From assembly GCF_900182605.1 (NCBI RefSeq), contig NZ_FXTB01000013.1, positions 1 to 64,000 on the forward strand: a DNA stretch of 64,000 nt, given 5' to 3'. Positions 37,383-46,904 of this stretch are shown piece by piece. The stretch's first letter is position 1. Each line of letters begins with the position of its first letter. Position numbers and translations under genes: made by a program. The notes beneath the pieces were generated by a model. That model had not been told where the DNA came from and searched no databases. It was given only the letters and a program-made list of their open reading frames with translations. The DNA is from Saccharicrinis carchari (GTDB lineage: Bacteria > Bacteroidota > Bacteroidia > Bacteroidales > Marinilabiliaceae).

Positions 37383-38696
37383 ATGGATTTTGTTATAAAA
37401 GCGGGGCAGTTACTCTTAAGCCTCTCAATATTAGTTATATTACATGAGTTTGGCCATTTCTTTTTTGCCAAGCTTTTTAAAACCCGGGTCGAAAAATTTT
37501 ATCTCTTCTTTGATCCATGGTTCTCACTTTTTAAATTTAAAAAAGGTGATACAGAATACGGTATCGGATGGCTGCCTCTGGGTGGCTATGTAAAGATATC
37601 GGGCATGATAGACGAATCTATGGACAAAGAGGCACTTAAGGAGGAGCCCAAACCGTACGAATTCAGATCAAAGCCTACTTATCAACGCTTATTAATTATG
37701 ATTGGAGGCGTTTTGGTAAACTTTCTGCTGGCCTTCTTTATTTTTTGGATGGTTTTATATAGCTATGGCGAGTCCTATGTTAATGTTGAGGATGCAAAAT
37801 ACGGTCTGGCTTACCACCCTTTAGCGCACGAAATTGGATTGAACGATGGCGATGTGATAACCCACGTAGACACCTTTAAGGTGAAATCGGTTCGCGATAT
37901 ACCTTCACATATATTATTGGAAGAGGCGAATCATCTTACGGTGAAAAGAGCCGACTCCACTTTTGTGCTGCCTATCCCCGAAGATTTTGGTAAGAAACTT
38001 TTGGATCAAGAAGTGAAAACCCTGGCTCAGATCAGAATGCCTTTTGTGATTACGAATGTGCTCAAAGGAGATAATGCGGATTTGGCAGGTATAAAAACTG
38101 GCGATCGTATTGTTTCTATTAACGGACAGGAAACCCCGTATTTTACGGAAGCAACAAAACTATTTGCCCAAAATAAGGACAAAAGAGTTGATATTGGGCT
38201 AATACGTAACAATACCGACACCACTGTTAGGTGCGAAATTTCAGACAAAGGCCTCATTGGGGTACATGCTAAAGTCGATTTTTTTGAAGAAACCGTTACC
38301 ACCTACGGTTTTTGGGAAGCCCTGCCCGCCGGGGTATCCAAGGGAATAAATACCCTGGTGAGCTATGTTAAGCAGCTTAAACTGGTATTTTCCAAAGAGG
38401 GGGTAAAGCAAATTGGGGGCTTTGGTGCAATTGGCGGTTTATTTCCGCCAACATGGAACTGGGGAGCTTTCTGGGAACTTACAGGATTCCTTTCTATCAT
38501 TTTAGCATTTATGAACATACTACCCATACCGGCTTTAGATGGTGGACACGTATTATTTTTAATGTACGAAATGGTTTCGGGACGTAAACCCAGCGACAAA
38601 TTTTTAGAATATGCCACTATTGCCGGCATGGTACTGTTGTTCAGTTTGCTTATTTTTGCCAACGGAAACGATATATTTAGAGCATTTTTTAAATAA
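37383..38696 (+). CDS. rseP: Site-2 protease RseP (M50)
   Basis: RseP cuts transmembrane anti-sigma factors and remnant signal peptides within the membrane. The 437-residue protein has the zinc motif HEFGH (His21, Glu22, His25) in its first transmembrane helix, periplasmic PDZ domains (about 125-310), and the second active-site motif NILPIPALDGGH near residue 380. A possible terminator is absent before tatA, 39 bases downstream. Confidence 0.95.
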   Translation: MDFVIKAGQLLLSLSILVILHEFGHFFFAKLFKTRVEKFYLFFDPWFSLFKFKKGDTEYGIGWLPLGGYVKISGMIDESMDKEALKEEPKPYEFRSKPTYQRLLIMIGGVLVNFLLAFFIFWMVLYSYGESYVNVEDAKYGLAYHPLAHEIGLNDGDVITHVDTFKVKSVRDIPSHILLEEANHLTVKRADSTFVLPIPEDFGKKLLDQEVKTLAQIRMPFVITNVLKGDNADLAGIKTGDRIVSINGQETPYFTEATKLFAQNKDKRVDIGLIRNNTDTTVRCEISDKGLIGVHAKVDFFEETVTTYGFWEALPAGVSKGINTLVSYVKQLKLVFSKEGVKQIGGFGAIGGLFPPTWNWGAFWELTGFLSIILAFMNILPIPALDGGHVLFLMYEMVSGRKPSDKFLEYATIAGMVLLFSLLIFANGNDIFRAFFK

Positions 38697-38735
38697 GTGC
38701 TTTTTAATTGCTATTTTTGATAAAAATAAATTGTT

Positions 38736-38939
38736 ATGGAATTAAATTCAGTTTACATCTGCGGCTTCATGGGAGGCTATGAGTGGATTTTAATAATCTT
38801 AGTGGTTGTGTTACTTTTTGGTGGTCGCAAGATTCCTGAGCTAATGAAAGGTTTAGGTCAGGGCATGAAAGAATTTAAAAACGCGCGTAACGAAAACGAT
38901 AAAGAAGAAGACAAGAAAACTTCAGAAGAGAAACAATAA
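38736..38939 (+). CDS. tatA: Twin-arginine translocase subunit TatA
   Basis: A 67-residue TatA/TatE-type protein: short N-terminus, one transmembrane helix (about 16-29, [14 protein letters not shown]), the hinge [22 protein letters not shown] forming the amphipathic helix, and an acidic/basic tail. TatA forms the pore for folded-protein export. tatC is not adjacent. A Tat substrate (iron-sulfur protein) is at 61753. The residue stretch before the helix ([14 protein letters not shown]) is longer than in many TatAs, and a Met at residue 12 could be an alternative start. Confidence 0.9.
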   Translation: MELNSVYICGFMGGYEWILIILVVVLLFGGRKIPELMKGLGQGMKEFKNARNENDKEEDKKTSEEKQ

Positions 38940-38974
38940 AATTTGTCGTCTAAGGTCTTTGAACAGTACAATAG

Positions 38975-39010
38975 AAAGGCTGTTCCCATGTTAAGGGAGC
39001 AGCTTTTTTT
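38975..39010 (+). terminator. Terminator of tatA
   Basis: AAAGGCTGTTCCC pairs with GGGAGCAGCTTT (one or two G-T pairs, 7-base loop) and runs into seven T, 36 bases after the tatA stop. Confidence 0.8.
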
Positions 39011-39177
39011 TATGTTTTAGCGCTATCTTACAAGATGCACAATCATGTACATCGACTTTACCATTTATACATATACAACAATAAAAAGCAAGCATATTTA
39101 ATTTTACTTGGGTTTTTTCGTTAGCATTTATTAACTTGTGGTTATAAGAAAAGACCACAATCTATTTTAACCCCGCT

Positions 39178-39257
39178 ACTCCCCAAAGAGTGAAACTGAG
39201 CTCCGCCGCAGCATGTTATTTTTTCTTTAGGGCATGGAGCTCATCCCAAAGGGGAGT
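39178..39257. repeat. Nested inverted repeat element
   Basis: Outer arms ACTCCCC/GGGGAGT (39178-39184 and 39251-39257) enclose inner arms GAGCTCC/GGAGCTC (39198-39204 and 39236-39242). It lies in the 599-base gene-free stretch between tatA and the usp gene and resembles the ACTCCCC-GGGGAGT core of the element at 62691-62763. Confidence 0.5.
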
Positions 39258-39349
39258 TTAACTATAGAACGTTTTTTATATGAACTATCGTACGGTATGC
39301 TTACACGAGAAAAAAAAGTAGGATAAATTTACCCGTTGTTAGAAGGTAC

Positions 39350-39443
39350 AAAACGAGCCCCCGAAGGAGGGGGCGGGCTATATGGTAATTGAAAAAATAG
39401 GATCCTATGAAACGAGCCCCGAAGGATCGGGGCTGGCTATGCG
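39350..39443. repeat. Two copies of a REP-like hairpin
   Basis: Two related units, 59 bases apart: AACGAGCCCCC-GAAGGA-GGGGGCGGGCTAT (about 39352-39381) and AACGAGCCCC-GAAGGATC-GGGGCTGGCTAT (about 39411-39440). Each forms a GC-rich hairpin. They look like small palindromic intergenic repeats (REP/BIME-like) or transcription stops, in an otherwise gene-free region. Confidence 0.55.
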
Positions 39444-39538
39444 AATTCTTCACACACTACCTGTCCCACCAAAGCGGGAAGGGAGGTCATTTATGGCGAG
39501 TCCCATCAAATACCAATAAAGGATAAAATTTATATGAG

Positions 39539-39970
39539 ATGAAAAACATTTTGGTAGCAGTTGACTTAAAAGAAGGTACAGATAAAGTATTGACGATAGC
39601 CTCCGACCAGGCTCGGCAGTTTAAAGCAAAACTATGGATTGTTCACATTGCGGCTCCGGAACCTGATTTTGTAGGCTATCAAGTTGGTCCGCAATACATT
39701 AGGGACATGAGAGCTACCGAACTTAAAGGACACCACCGGAAATTAAAAAAACTGTCGGACGAGCGCTGTGCAAATGGTATAGATGCCGAAAGTTTACTGA
39801 TAAATGGTGGCACCGTTGAAATGCTAACGGCAGAAACAGAGAAACTCCATATTGATTTGATAGTGATAGGACATCACAAACACGGATTTATACACAAAAC
39901 TTTTTTTGGCCAAACAGATGTATCTTTGATAGAAAATACACAAGTGCCTACCCTTATAGTTCCAAACTGA
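39539..39970 (+). CDS. Universal stress protein (UspA) family protein
   Basis: A 143-residue single-domain Usp protein: KNILVAVDLKEGTDKVL at the N-terminus and VIGHHKHGFIHKTFFGQTDVSLIENTQVPTLIVPN at the C-terminus. The usual ATP-binding loop G-x2-G-x9-G-(S/T) is altered (GHHKHG...GQTDVS), so nucleotide binding is uncertain. Family members are linked to general stress survival. Transcribed alone after the structured gap. Confidence 0.85.
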   Translation: MKNILVAVDLKEGTDKVLTIASDQARQFKAKLWIVHIAAPEPDFVGYQVGPQYIRDMRATELKGHHRKLKKLSDERCANGIDAESLLINGGTVEMLTAETEKLHIDLIVIGHHKHGFIHKTFFGQTDVSLIENTQVPTLIVPN

Positions 39971-40044
39971 TGCAGTACCAAAGAAAAAGCAAAGAAAGGA
40001 TATGATATGCCAATAAAAACAGCAGAGATATATCCCTTTTATGC

Positions 40045-40839
40045 TTATTGCCCATCCACGGGATTTCCATTTTTATAGTTGGTAATCGAAATCATTGTGC
40101 CTTCTTCATTGTAACAATACCTTTGACCGCTAAAGAGATTTCCTTTTACAAAAAAGCCTTTCTCTTGTATGCGTCCATCCAAATTATAAATGGTATGGTT
40201 TCCGGTGCCTGTAAACTTGAGGCCTGTTTTCTCATGCGCAGGCATGGGTTCTTTGATTTCAGCAAACTGTCCGTTTTCAAATATTTTCTCCTGAACTAAT
40301 ACCCCATCCTGGTCAAACACCTGCAGCGCACCTTGGGTTTTACCATTATCCCACTCCCCCTCGTACATAGGATTACCATTACTATAAAAATAAGTCTGTT
40401 TGCCTTCTCGTTTACCTTCCTTGTTATAAACCCAATCGTACGCTACCTGACCCGATTCAAAGTAATACTTATAGCTTCCTTCCCAATGGTCAACCTGCCA
40501 ATTACCGGATTCTCGCAGCGTTCCGTCCTCGTAATAAAAGCGCGCCTCTCCCCTAGCCTCTCCGGCTGTAAAAGTTATTTCGTATTTTAAGATATTGTTT
40601 TTAAAATAGGCTTTCCATACGCCTTCTTTCCTATTGTCAACATACCGGCCTTCTTCCACCACAACACCATTTTTTTCAATTATCCAATGCCCCTGCTTCA
40701 TGCCCACAGCATCTGTCATGTTAACCTGCCCTTTACCCTCTCTATCTTTCTGGGTATTGCTACTACCTCCTTCTACATGCAGTGTTAGCATTACAAAGCA
40801 ACATGCAATTTTAAGTATGTATGGTACGATAGAATACAT
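40045..40839 (-). CDS. MORN-repeat (YwqK-like) exported protein
   Basis: A 264-residue protein with a hydrophobic N-terminal signal (about 5-23) followed by tandem MORN_2-type repeats of about 23 residues: KNGVVVEEGRYVDNRKEGVWKAY, YYEDGTLRESGNWQVDHWEG, YFESGQVAYDWVYNKEGKREG, YFYSNGNPMYEGEWDNGKTQG and so on. Database entries often call these YwqK antitoxins, but no toxin gene is nearby and the signal sequence argues for an envelope role. Function unknown. Confidence 0.8.
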   Translation of the reverse strand: MYSIVPYILKIACCFVMLTLHVEGGSSNTQKDREGKGQVNMTDAVGMKQGHWIIEKNGVVVEEGRYVDNRKEGVWKAYFKNNILKYEITFTAGEARGEARFYYEDGTLRESGNWQVDHWEGSYKYYFESGQVAYDWVYNKEGKREGKQTYFYSNGNPMYEGEWDNGKTQGALQVFDQDGVLVQEKIFENGQFAEIKEPMPAHEKTGLKFTGTGNHTIYNLDGRIQEKGFFVKGNLFSGQRYCYNEEGTMISITNYKNGNPVDGQ

Positions 40840-41009
40840 GGCTTTATCCGATTATAAAAGAATAGTGTAATTCGTTATACGCCATTTGCCTTGTCAAGGT
40901 TATAAATAGAGCCATAAATATTAATCATTTAAAAAATAATAATAACACGAAAATGCAGAAACAGCGGTAAAATTGTTACTTTGCAAATACTAAATAAAAC
41001 TTTATACCC

Positions 41010-43172
41010 ATGAGCGGGAAGAAAAAAACAAAAAAGAGAAATAGAGGATTAAAAAAAAATCAAATAATAGGTCTTGTTCAAGGCATATTTACCAATAACC
41101 CCAAACGGACTTATAACTACAAACAAATATCGGATTTACTCGAGTTAAAAAAGGCAACACTAAAACAAACTGTGGTTGAGGTGCTGTACGAACTTTTAGA
41201 AAGTGGTTTTTTAACAGAGGTAGCCAAAGGAAAGTTTAAACTACTCTCACGCGGCGCTTTTATAGTGGGCACGGTAGATACCACCAGCTCGGGTACCGCC
41301 TATATTGTGCCTCAGGATGGCATTGGCGACGACGTATTTGTGAGTCAACAAAACCTAAAAAATGCCCTTAACGGGGATTTGGTGAAGGTACAGATTTTTG
41401 CAAAAAAACGCAGAAGATCAGTAGAGGGCGAAGTAGTAGAAGTGCTTGAGCGAAAACGTGACACTTTTGTAGGAACAATAGAAATATCTAAAAATTTTGC
41501 CTTTTTGGTGACCGATAAAAAGGTGATGTTCCGAGACTTGTTTATTCCCTTAAATAAACTGAAGGGTGCCAAGTCCGGGCAGCTGGCCGTAGGAAAAATA
41601 ACCGATTGGGATGATTATAACAAAAATCCTTTTGGTGAAATAATTGACATACTGGGCGACGCAGGAGAAAATAACGCCGAGATGCACGCCATTTTGGCTG
41701 AGTTTGACTTGCCCTACCGCTATCCCGAAAAAGTTATCCAGGCAGCCGAAAAGATAAGTGACAAAATTGACGAGAACGAAATTCAAAACCGCCGCGACTT
41801 TAGGCCGGTACCTACATTTACCATCGACCCCAAAGATGCCAAAGACTTTGACGATGCCCTTTCGTTGCAACAACTACCCAACGGCAATTGGGAAGTAGGG
41901 GTGCACATTGCCGATGTTACCCATTACGTAAAGCCCAATACCATTATCGACAAGGAAGGCTACGATAGAGCTACATCCGTGTATTTGGTGGATAGGGTGG
42001 TACCCATGTTACCCGAGCACCTGAGTAATAACCTTTGCTCCTTGCGCCCAAACGAAGAGAAATTGTGTTTCTCGGTTGTTTTTGAAATGGACCATCAAGC
42101 CAACTTGCTCGACACCTGGTACGGTAAAACCATTATTTTAAGTAACCGTCGCTTCAGTTACGAAGAAGCACAGGAAATTATAGAAACCGGCCAGGGCGAC
42201 CATAGCGAAGAGATAATTACACTTGACAAATTGGCCAAAGGATTGCGTCAACAACGCTTTGCCAATGGTGCCATTTCGTTCGAGCGCACGGAAGTCAGGT
42301 TCGACATTGACGAGCAAGGCAAACCGCTCAACGTATATTTTAAAGAGATGAAAGATGCCAATAAAATGATAGAAGAATTTATGCTGTTGGCTAATAAAAG
42401 GGTAGCTGAGTATATAGGTAAAAAGGAAATTTCAAAGGGCAAAGGCAACAATCCAAAAACATTTGTTTACAGGATACATGACAACCCCGATCCCGACAAA
42501 TTCGAGAACTTTGCCCGTTTTGTGCGCAAATTCGGCTACGAAGCTATGCCCATGGGTGAGGAACGTATAAGCAGCTCCATCAATCGTCTGTTGCAACAGG
42601 TAGAGGGTAAAAAGGAGCAAAACATTATAGAAACGCTGGCTATACGAACCATGGCCAAGGCCTCGTATTCAACAAACAATAAAGGACACTACGGTTTGGC
42701 CTTTAAGCATTATTCGCATTTTACATCGCCTATCCGTCGTTATCCCGATATGATAGTTCACCGCCTGCTTCATTCGTATTTAGAGGGTGGCAGATCGGCC
42801 AATGCCGAAAAACTAGAAGAAGAATGTAAGCACTGCTCCAAAATGGAAGTAAGCGCTGCCGAAGCCGAACGCGCCTCAATTAAACTAAAACAAGTTGAAT
42901 TTATGAAAGAACATGTTGGCAGCCAGTTTAGTGGTGTTATATCAGGCGTTACGGAATGGGGATTCTACGTTGAGTTGGATGAAAATAAATGCGAAGGCAT
43001 GGTTTCCATACGCAACCTCGACGATGATTATTATCGTTTCGACGAAGAAAACTACTGCATAGTGGGTAGAAGGTACAATAAGAAATATCAACTCGGCGAT
43101 CCCGTAAACATACTTGTAGCCAAGGCAAATTTAATTAAAAAACAGTTGGATTTTGAACTGGTAAACGATTGA
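41010..43172 (+). CDS. rnr: Ribonuclease R
   Basis: RNase R is a processive 3'-5' exoribonuclease that degrades structured RNA. The 720-residue protein has an N-terminal winged-helix region (about 15-75), cold-shock domains (about 80-230), the RNB catalytic domain with DPKDAKDFDD at 273-282 (metal-binding Asp residues) and HYGLAFKHYSHFTSPIRRYPD, and a C-terminal S1 domain (about 635-715, GVISGVTEWGFYVEL). Confidence 0.96.
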   Translation: MSGKKKTKKRNRGLKKNQIIGLVQGIFTNNPKRTYNYKQISDLLELKKATLKQTVVEVLYELLESGFLTEVAKGKFKLLSRGAFIVGTVDTTSSGTAYIVPQDGIGDDVFVSQQNLKNALNGDLVKVQIFAKKRRRSVEGEVVEVLERKRDTFVGTIEISKNFAFLVTDKKVMFRDLFIPLNKLKGAKSGQLAVGKITDWDDYNKNPFGEIIDILGDAGENNAEMHAILAEFDLPYRYPEKVIQAAEKISDKIDENEIQNRRDFRPVPTFTIDPKDAKDFDDALSLQQLPNGNWEVGVHIADVTHYVKPNTIIDKEGYDRATSVYLVDRVVPMLPEHLSNNLCSLRPNEEKLCFSVVFEMDHQANLLDTWYGKTIILSNRRFSYEEAQEIIETGQGDHSEEIITLDKLAKGLRQQRFANGAISFERTEVRFDIDEQGKPLNVYFKEMKDANKMIEEFMLLANKRVAEYIGKKEISKGKGNNPKTFVYRIHDNPDPDKFENFARFVRKFGYEAMPMGEERISSSINRLLQQVEGKKEQNIIETLAIRTMAKASYSTNNKGHYGLAFKHYSHFTSPIRRYPDMIVHRLLHSYLEGGRSANAEKLEEECKHCSKMEVSAAEAERASIKLKQVEFMKEHVGSQFSGVISGVTEWGFYVELDENKCEGMVSIRNLDDDYYRFDEENYCIVGRRYNKKYQLGDPVNILVAKANLIKKQLDFELVND

Positions 43173-43320
43173 TAAGGTACACTTGACTTATCGAACTTTT
43201 GCGGCACGTCTGCTTATTTTCCTATGCCTAAAAGCATTTCGTTTCGACCCGAATTTAAAAATAAGCACCTTGTAATATATATTAAGAGGCTAAAATCTTT
43301 TAAGTACTGTGCTATTTTAT

Positions 43321-43328
43321 TACATTTG
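43321..43328 (+). promoter_or_regulatory. -7 promoter element of the TetR-type gene
   Basis: TACATTTG matches TAnnTTTG, 26 bases before the start at 43354. No clear -33 TTTG. Confidence 0.4.
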
Positions 43329-43353
43329 CAAATAAAGAAAACCCAAACGCCAT

Positions 43354-43953
43354 ATGACAACAGAAAACCTAAATTACAACGAATCTGTAAGGGTTTCGAT
43401 ATTGGAAGCTGCACAGACCTTGTTTGCCAAGTTTGGCTACAAGAAAACTACCATGGAAGACATTGCCCTGGAACTGCACAAAGGAAAAAGCTCACTGTAT
43501 TATTATTTTAAAAATAAAGAAGAAATATTTCAGACTGTAATCGACAAAGAACAGGGAGTGCTCATAGATAAGCTGCAACAAGTTGTTAATTCGTCGCAAA
43601 AGCCACAAGAAAAAATGAAGGACTACGTTCTTACCAGAATGAAGACCGTCAGTGAATTAGACAACTATTTTAAAGCATTAACCGACGAAAGATTCGGAGG
43701 CATCGAATTTGTTAAGGAGGTGAAGGAAAACACCGAAAAGGCCGAAGTTAATATGCTGGAGCAGATTATCAATGAAGGCATAGATGAGGGCACTTTTCAA
43801 ATGAAAAATGTGCATCTCGGTGCCATGGCTATCGCGCTCGCTCTAAAAGGTATTGAGTTACCCATGTTTTTGGCCTCAAACAAATACGAAGACATGGTTG
43901 AGCACTTACAAAATACACTCAACATTTTATTTTATGGCCTGATAAAACGGTAA
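43354..43953 (+). CDS. TetR/AcrR family transcriptional regulator
   Basis: A 199-residue TetR-type repressor. The N-terminal helix-turn-helix is plain: ILEAAQTLFAKFGYKKTTMEDIALELHKGKSSLYYYFKNKEEIF (about residues 11-54). The C-terminal ligand domain is not assignable. No divergent efflux or metabolic gene is next to it, so its target is unknown; the following metA is separated by a terminator. Confidence 0.88.
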   Translation: MTTENLNYNESVRVSILEAAQTLFAKFGYKKTTMEDIALELHKGKSSLYYYFKNKEEIFQTVIDKEQGVLIDKLQQVVNSSQKPQEKMKDYVLTRMKTVSELDNYFKALTDERFGGIEFVKEVKENTEKAEVNMLEQIINEGIDEGTFQMKNVHLGAMAIALALKGIELPMFLASNKYEDMVEHLQNTLNILFYGLIKR

Positions 43954-43976
43954 AATGTCATTGTTAATACTTTTTT

Positions 43977-44005
43977 AAGGCCGTATTTTTACGGCCTTTG
44001 TTGTT
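43977..44005 (+). terminator. Terminator of the TetR-type gene
   Basis: AAGGCCGTA/TACGGCCTT stem (9 bp, TTTT loop) followed by a T-rich stretch. Confidence 0.8.
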
Positions 44006-44039
44006 CTTAATACTTACACCGTATTAAACATTTAATATC

Positions 44040-44957
44040 ATGCCCATTAAAATTCCCGATAAACTGCCGGCACGCAACGTACTGGAAAGCGAAAATATTT
44101 TTGTAATGGACGAATCACGTGCTGTGCAACAAGATATTAGACCGTTAAAAATAGTAATTTTTAACCTGATGCCGCTAAAAATTACCACCGAAGCTCAAAT
44201 TATGCGCGTATTATCCAATACGCCTTTGCAAGTGGAAGTGGATTTGTTGATGACGCGTACCCACAGCCCAAAATCGACACCTAAGGAGCACCTGACCAAT
44301 TTTTACAGGACTTTTGAAGAGGTAAAGCGCAATAAATACGACGGAATGATTATCACCGGGGCGCCCGTTGAACATTTAAAGTTTGATGAGGTAACCTATT
44401 GGGACGAGTTGAAAGAAATTATGGAGTGGAGCCGACGTAATGTTACCAGCACCTTACATATTTGCTGGGGTGCACAAGCCGGTTTATACTACCATTACGG
44501 TATCCCAAAACACAACTTAGGCAGCAAGCTCTTTGGCGTTTTTGAGCACAAAGTAATGGACAATAAAGAACCCCTGGTACGTGGTTTCGACGATATATTT
44601 TATGCACCACACTCACGCTTTACCGGCATTCGAAAAAAAGATATTGATAAAGTGCCCGGTTTAAAAATCTTAGCAGAGTCAGACGAAGCCGGAATACATA
44701 TGGTTATTTCGCCTGATAAACGATTGATATTTATTACCGGACATGCCGAGTACGATCCGTTTACCCTGCGCGAAGAGTATTTCAGAGATCTGAGCAAAGG
44801 TGAAGATATTGCTATCCCAAAAAATTATTTTCCTAACAACAATACAACCAGCGAACCCGAGGTGCGATGGCGAAGTCATGGCAGTTTAATGTTTACCAAT
44901 TGGCTCAATTACTATGTGTATCAGGAAACACCATATAACTTTAATGAGATTAATTAA
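44040..44957 (+). CDS. metA: Homoserine O-acyltransferase MetA, probably acetyl-CoA specific
   Basis: MetA acylates homoserine at the entry to methionine synthesis. The 305-residue protein keeps the catalytic Cys142 (ICWGAQAG) and the His235/Glu237 pair (GHAEYDP) at E. coli numbering. Residue 111 is Glu ([10 protein letters not shown]). In the MetA family Gly111 goes with succinyl-CoA use and Glu111 with acetyl-CoA use, so the likely product is O-acetylhomoserine although the gene is normally annotated as a succinyltransferase. It is transcribed alone. Confidence 0.94.
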   Translation: MPIKIPDKLPARNVLESENIFVMDESRAVQQDIRPLKIVIFNLMPLKITTEAQIMRVLSNTPLQVEVDLLMTRTHSPKSTPKEHLTNFYRTFEEVKRNKYDGMIITGAPVEHLKFDEVTYWDELKEIMEWSRRNVTSTLHICWGAQAGLYYHYGIPKHNLGSKLFGVFEHKVMDNKEPLVRGFDDIFYAPHSRFTGIRKKDIDKVPGLKILAESDEAGIHMVISPDKRLIFITGHAEYDPFTLREEYFRDLSKGEDIAIPKNYFPNNNTTSEPEVRWRSHGSLMFTNWLNYYVYQETPYNFNEIN

Positions 44958-45044
44958 GGCATGCTGTGTGTCGGTTGGCTAACACCCCCGAGCCAATAAC
45001 GATAAAACATGATATTTACCATGCCTTAAAAGTGATTTTTGTTT

Positions 45045-45052
45045 TAATTTTG
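45045..45052 (+). promoter_or_regulatory. -7 promoter element of gcvH
   Basis: TAATTTTG matches TAnnTTTG, 29 bases before the gcvH ATG. Confidence 0.4.
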
Positions 45053-45080
45053 ATGATATTAATTTTTTAAAAACAGACAC

Positions 45081-45458
45081 ATGAACATTCCCGAAAATTT
45101 GAAATACACAAAAGACCACGAGTGGATATTGGTGGATGGTGAAATAGCCACGGTTGGCGTTACCGATTTTGCACAGGGTGAGCTGGGCGATATTGTTTTT
45201 GTTGAAATTGAAACCGAAGGTGAAGATTTAGATATTGAAGAGGTTTTTGGCACCATTGAAGCTGTTAAAACCGTATCCGATCTTTATATGCCCATAACAG
45301 GAACCATTACAGAGGTGAACCCCGAACTGGAAGATAAACCCGAAATTGTAAACAAAGACCCTTATGGCAACGGTTGGATGGTAAAAATAAAAGTGAAAAA
45401 CAAAGCCGAAATTGACAACCTGCTCACCGCGGAACAATACAAAGAGCTGATAGCGTAG
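45081..45458 (+). CDS. gcvH: Glycine cleavage system H protein
   Basis: GcvH carries the lipoyl group that shuttles the aminomethyl intermediate between the P, T and L proteins of glycine cleavage. The 125-residue protein has the lipoyl-lysine motif GTIEAVKTVSDL with the modified Lys63, and the conserved KYTKDHEWI N-terminus. The other gcv genes are not in the window, which is usual for Bacteroidota. Confidence 0.96.
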   Translation: MNIPENLKYTKDHEWILVDGEIATVGVTDFAQGELGDIVFVEIETEGEDLDIEEVFGTIEAVKTVSDLYMPITGTITEVNPELEDKPEIVNKDPYGNGWMVKIKVKNKAEIDNLLTAEQYKELIA

Positions 45459-45515
45459 TAATTTATCGATTATAATATTAGATGTGAGCAGTAACTCACA
45501 CACTAAAAGGATACC

Positions 45516-45548
45516 AAAGCCCACAGAAAAATCTGTGGGCTTTTTTTT
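45516..45548 (+). terminator. Terminator of gcvH
   Basis: AAAGCCCACAGA pairs with TCTGTGGGCTTT around an AAAA loop and is followed by eight T. Confidence 0.92.
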
Positions 45549-45853
45549 GGTAGTGGTAATCGTTTAATAATTTACCGTTGGTTTTCTATTTTTATTTTAT
45601 TTTACTTTGAAACACACTTTGCACAATTAACAATAAAATACTACAAACCCCGAATACAAGTATTATTTGTTAGATAAACGCAAATCATTTTTTTACGAAA
45701 CAGATACTAAAGGCAGTATTTGAATATTTTGAAGCCAAGTAAAAGTATGTACGGGGATAATTTAAAAAGACATCTCTCCCCGTTAACGAAGAAAGGTGTC
45801 CAACTGATGGTTTTAACCGGGAGTTACAGCTCCCACAAACTTTACACAGTTCT

Positions 45854-46120
45854 AAAAAACTTAGCATACTAATTATTGCTATTATTTTTAGTGATGAGCT
45901 TTTTATTGGATGTGAAGATGCCGTAAATGAAATAAAAGTAAAGCAAGAAAATGATAATGCCATAGAATCACATTCCAATATCGAAATTACAATTGAATAT
46001 GGGTATCTTAACTTTACATTAATAGAGGCATTTAACGCGTACTTTCAAAAAATTGAAAGTGCTTTAAATAATGATATTTTGTTAAAAACTTCATCAAAAA
46101 GCATCATAAAAAATAGATGA
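45854..46120 (+). pseudogene. Small lipoprotein-like reading frame without start codon
   Basis: An 88-codon open frame reads KKLSILIIAIIFSDELFIGC, EDAVNEIKVKQENDN, and ends at the TGA at 46118. It has the charge and hydrophobicity pattern of a lipoprotein signal ending at a Cys, but the codon before KK is TCT where ATG would be expected, and no in-frame ATG, GTG or TTG precedes it closely. It could be a small lipoprotein gene inactivated at its start. The rest of the 707-base gap (45459-46165) holds only the gcvH terminator and AT-rich sequence. Confidence 0.35.
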
Positions 46121-46165
46121 TTTTGGACCTCTGGTAAGATTTTGTGTAGGGATTAATTTAAAACA

Positions 46166-46804
46166 ATGGTAAAAAAAGTTTTTGTTTGCATAGCTATTTG
46201 CTTGGCATGTTCAAGCTCCGGTTTAGCCCAGCTCACTTACAGGTTGGAGATAGGTGTAGGCGGAAGTCCGTATATTGAACATGGTATTGCCAAAACAGTT
46301 GCCGGTGGCATAGGCTACAGTTTTTTTGAGGAGCTGACGGTATTTGGTGGCTTAAATTTATTTTCGCAGAGAAGTTATGTTTTTTCATTTGAAGCAGAAA
46401 GTGACCTTGCAAAACGGGAAGAAAATAAGACAGAAAACTTTACCTCTTTTCTTTTGCAAGCAGGTACACATTATTCAATTACCCTAAAAAGTTTTACCGA
46501 AAACAAAAGTCAATGGGAATATAAACGCATAGGTGTTTTTCCGGAAATAAATACATACTTCAATCCTCATTTGAATCGCAAGTACAAAGCTGCAAATGGC
46601 CAGGAGTATAAAGCCCCATCCACAACACAATTGTCCTACGGCTTTGGGGGAGGTGTTTTTTATGGTTCTTGGAAAATGTATTTGGCATTAAAATATGAAT
46701 GCAATACCATTGATAACCTGGAGTCCGTGCGCAAGCTTGCTCCTACTTTGGAGAAAAGCAATACTTTCAATCATGTGGTCAGTTTGGTATTCGTATTTCG
46801 ATAG
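46166..46804 (+). CDS. Putative outer membrane beta-barrel protein
   Basis: A 212-residue protein not assigned to a named family. It has a clear signal peptide (about 1-21, cleavage after SGLA-Q), then alternating amphipathic strands rich in Gly, Tyr and Phe (GVGGSPYIEHG, GGIGYSFFEELTVFGG, SYGFGGGVFYGSWKMYLALKYE), and ends in a strand finishing VFVFR; this is the pattern of a small outer-membrane barrel. No T9SS C-terminal domain. A degenerate copy of part of this gene lies about 360 bases downstream. Confidence 0.6.
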   Translation: MVKKVFVCIAICLACSSSGLAQLTYRLEIGVGGSPYIEHGIAKTVAGGIGYSFFEELTVFGGLNLFSQRSYVFSFEAESDLAKREENKTENFTSFLLQAGTHYSITLKSFTENKSQWEYKRIGVFPEINTYFNPHLNRKYKAANGQEYKAPSTTQLSYGFGGGVFYGSWKMYLALKYECNTIDNLESVRKLAPTLEKSNTFNHVVSLVFVFR

Positions 46805-46904
46805 TAATGCTATACTTAGCTAACGTAAAGTGGGAAAACAACCTCTCCAATATCGCAAAGAATACTTACAAAAATATTGAAGTCGTTAGAAAAATTAACT
46901 GTCT

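Noticed and set aside
40045-40839. Toxin-antitoxin system suggested by YwqK-type repeats
   Set aside because: There is no toxin gene nearby and the protein has an export signal.
45685-45978. Minus-strand 97-codon frame
   Set aside because: Ser/Phe-rich shadow opposite the lipoprotein-like frame, without family features.
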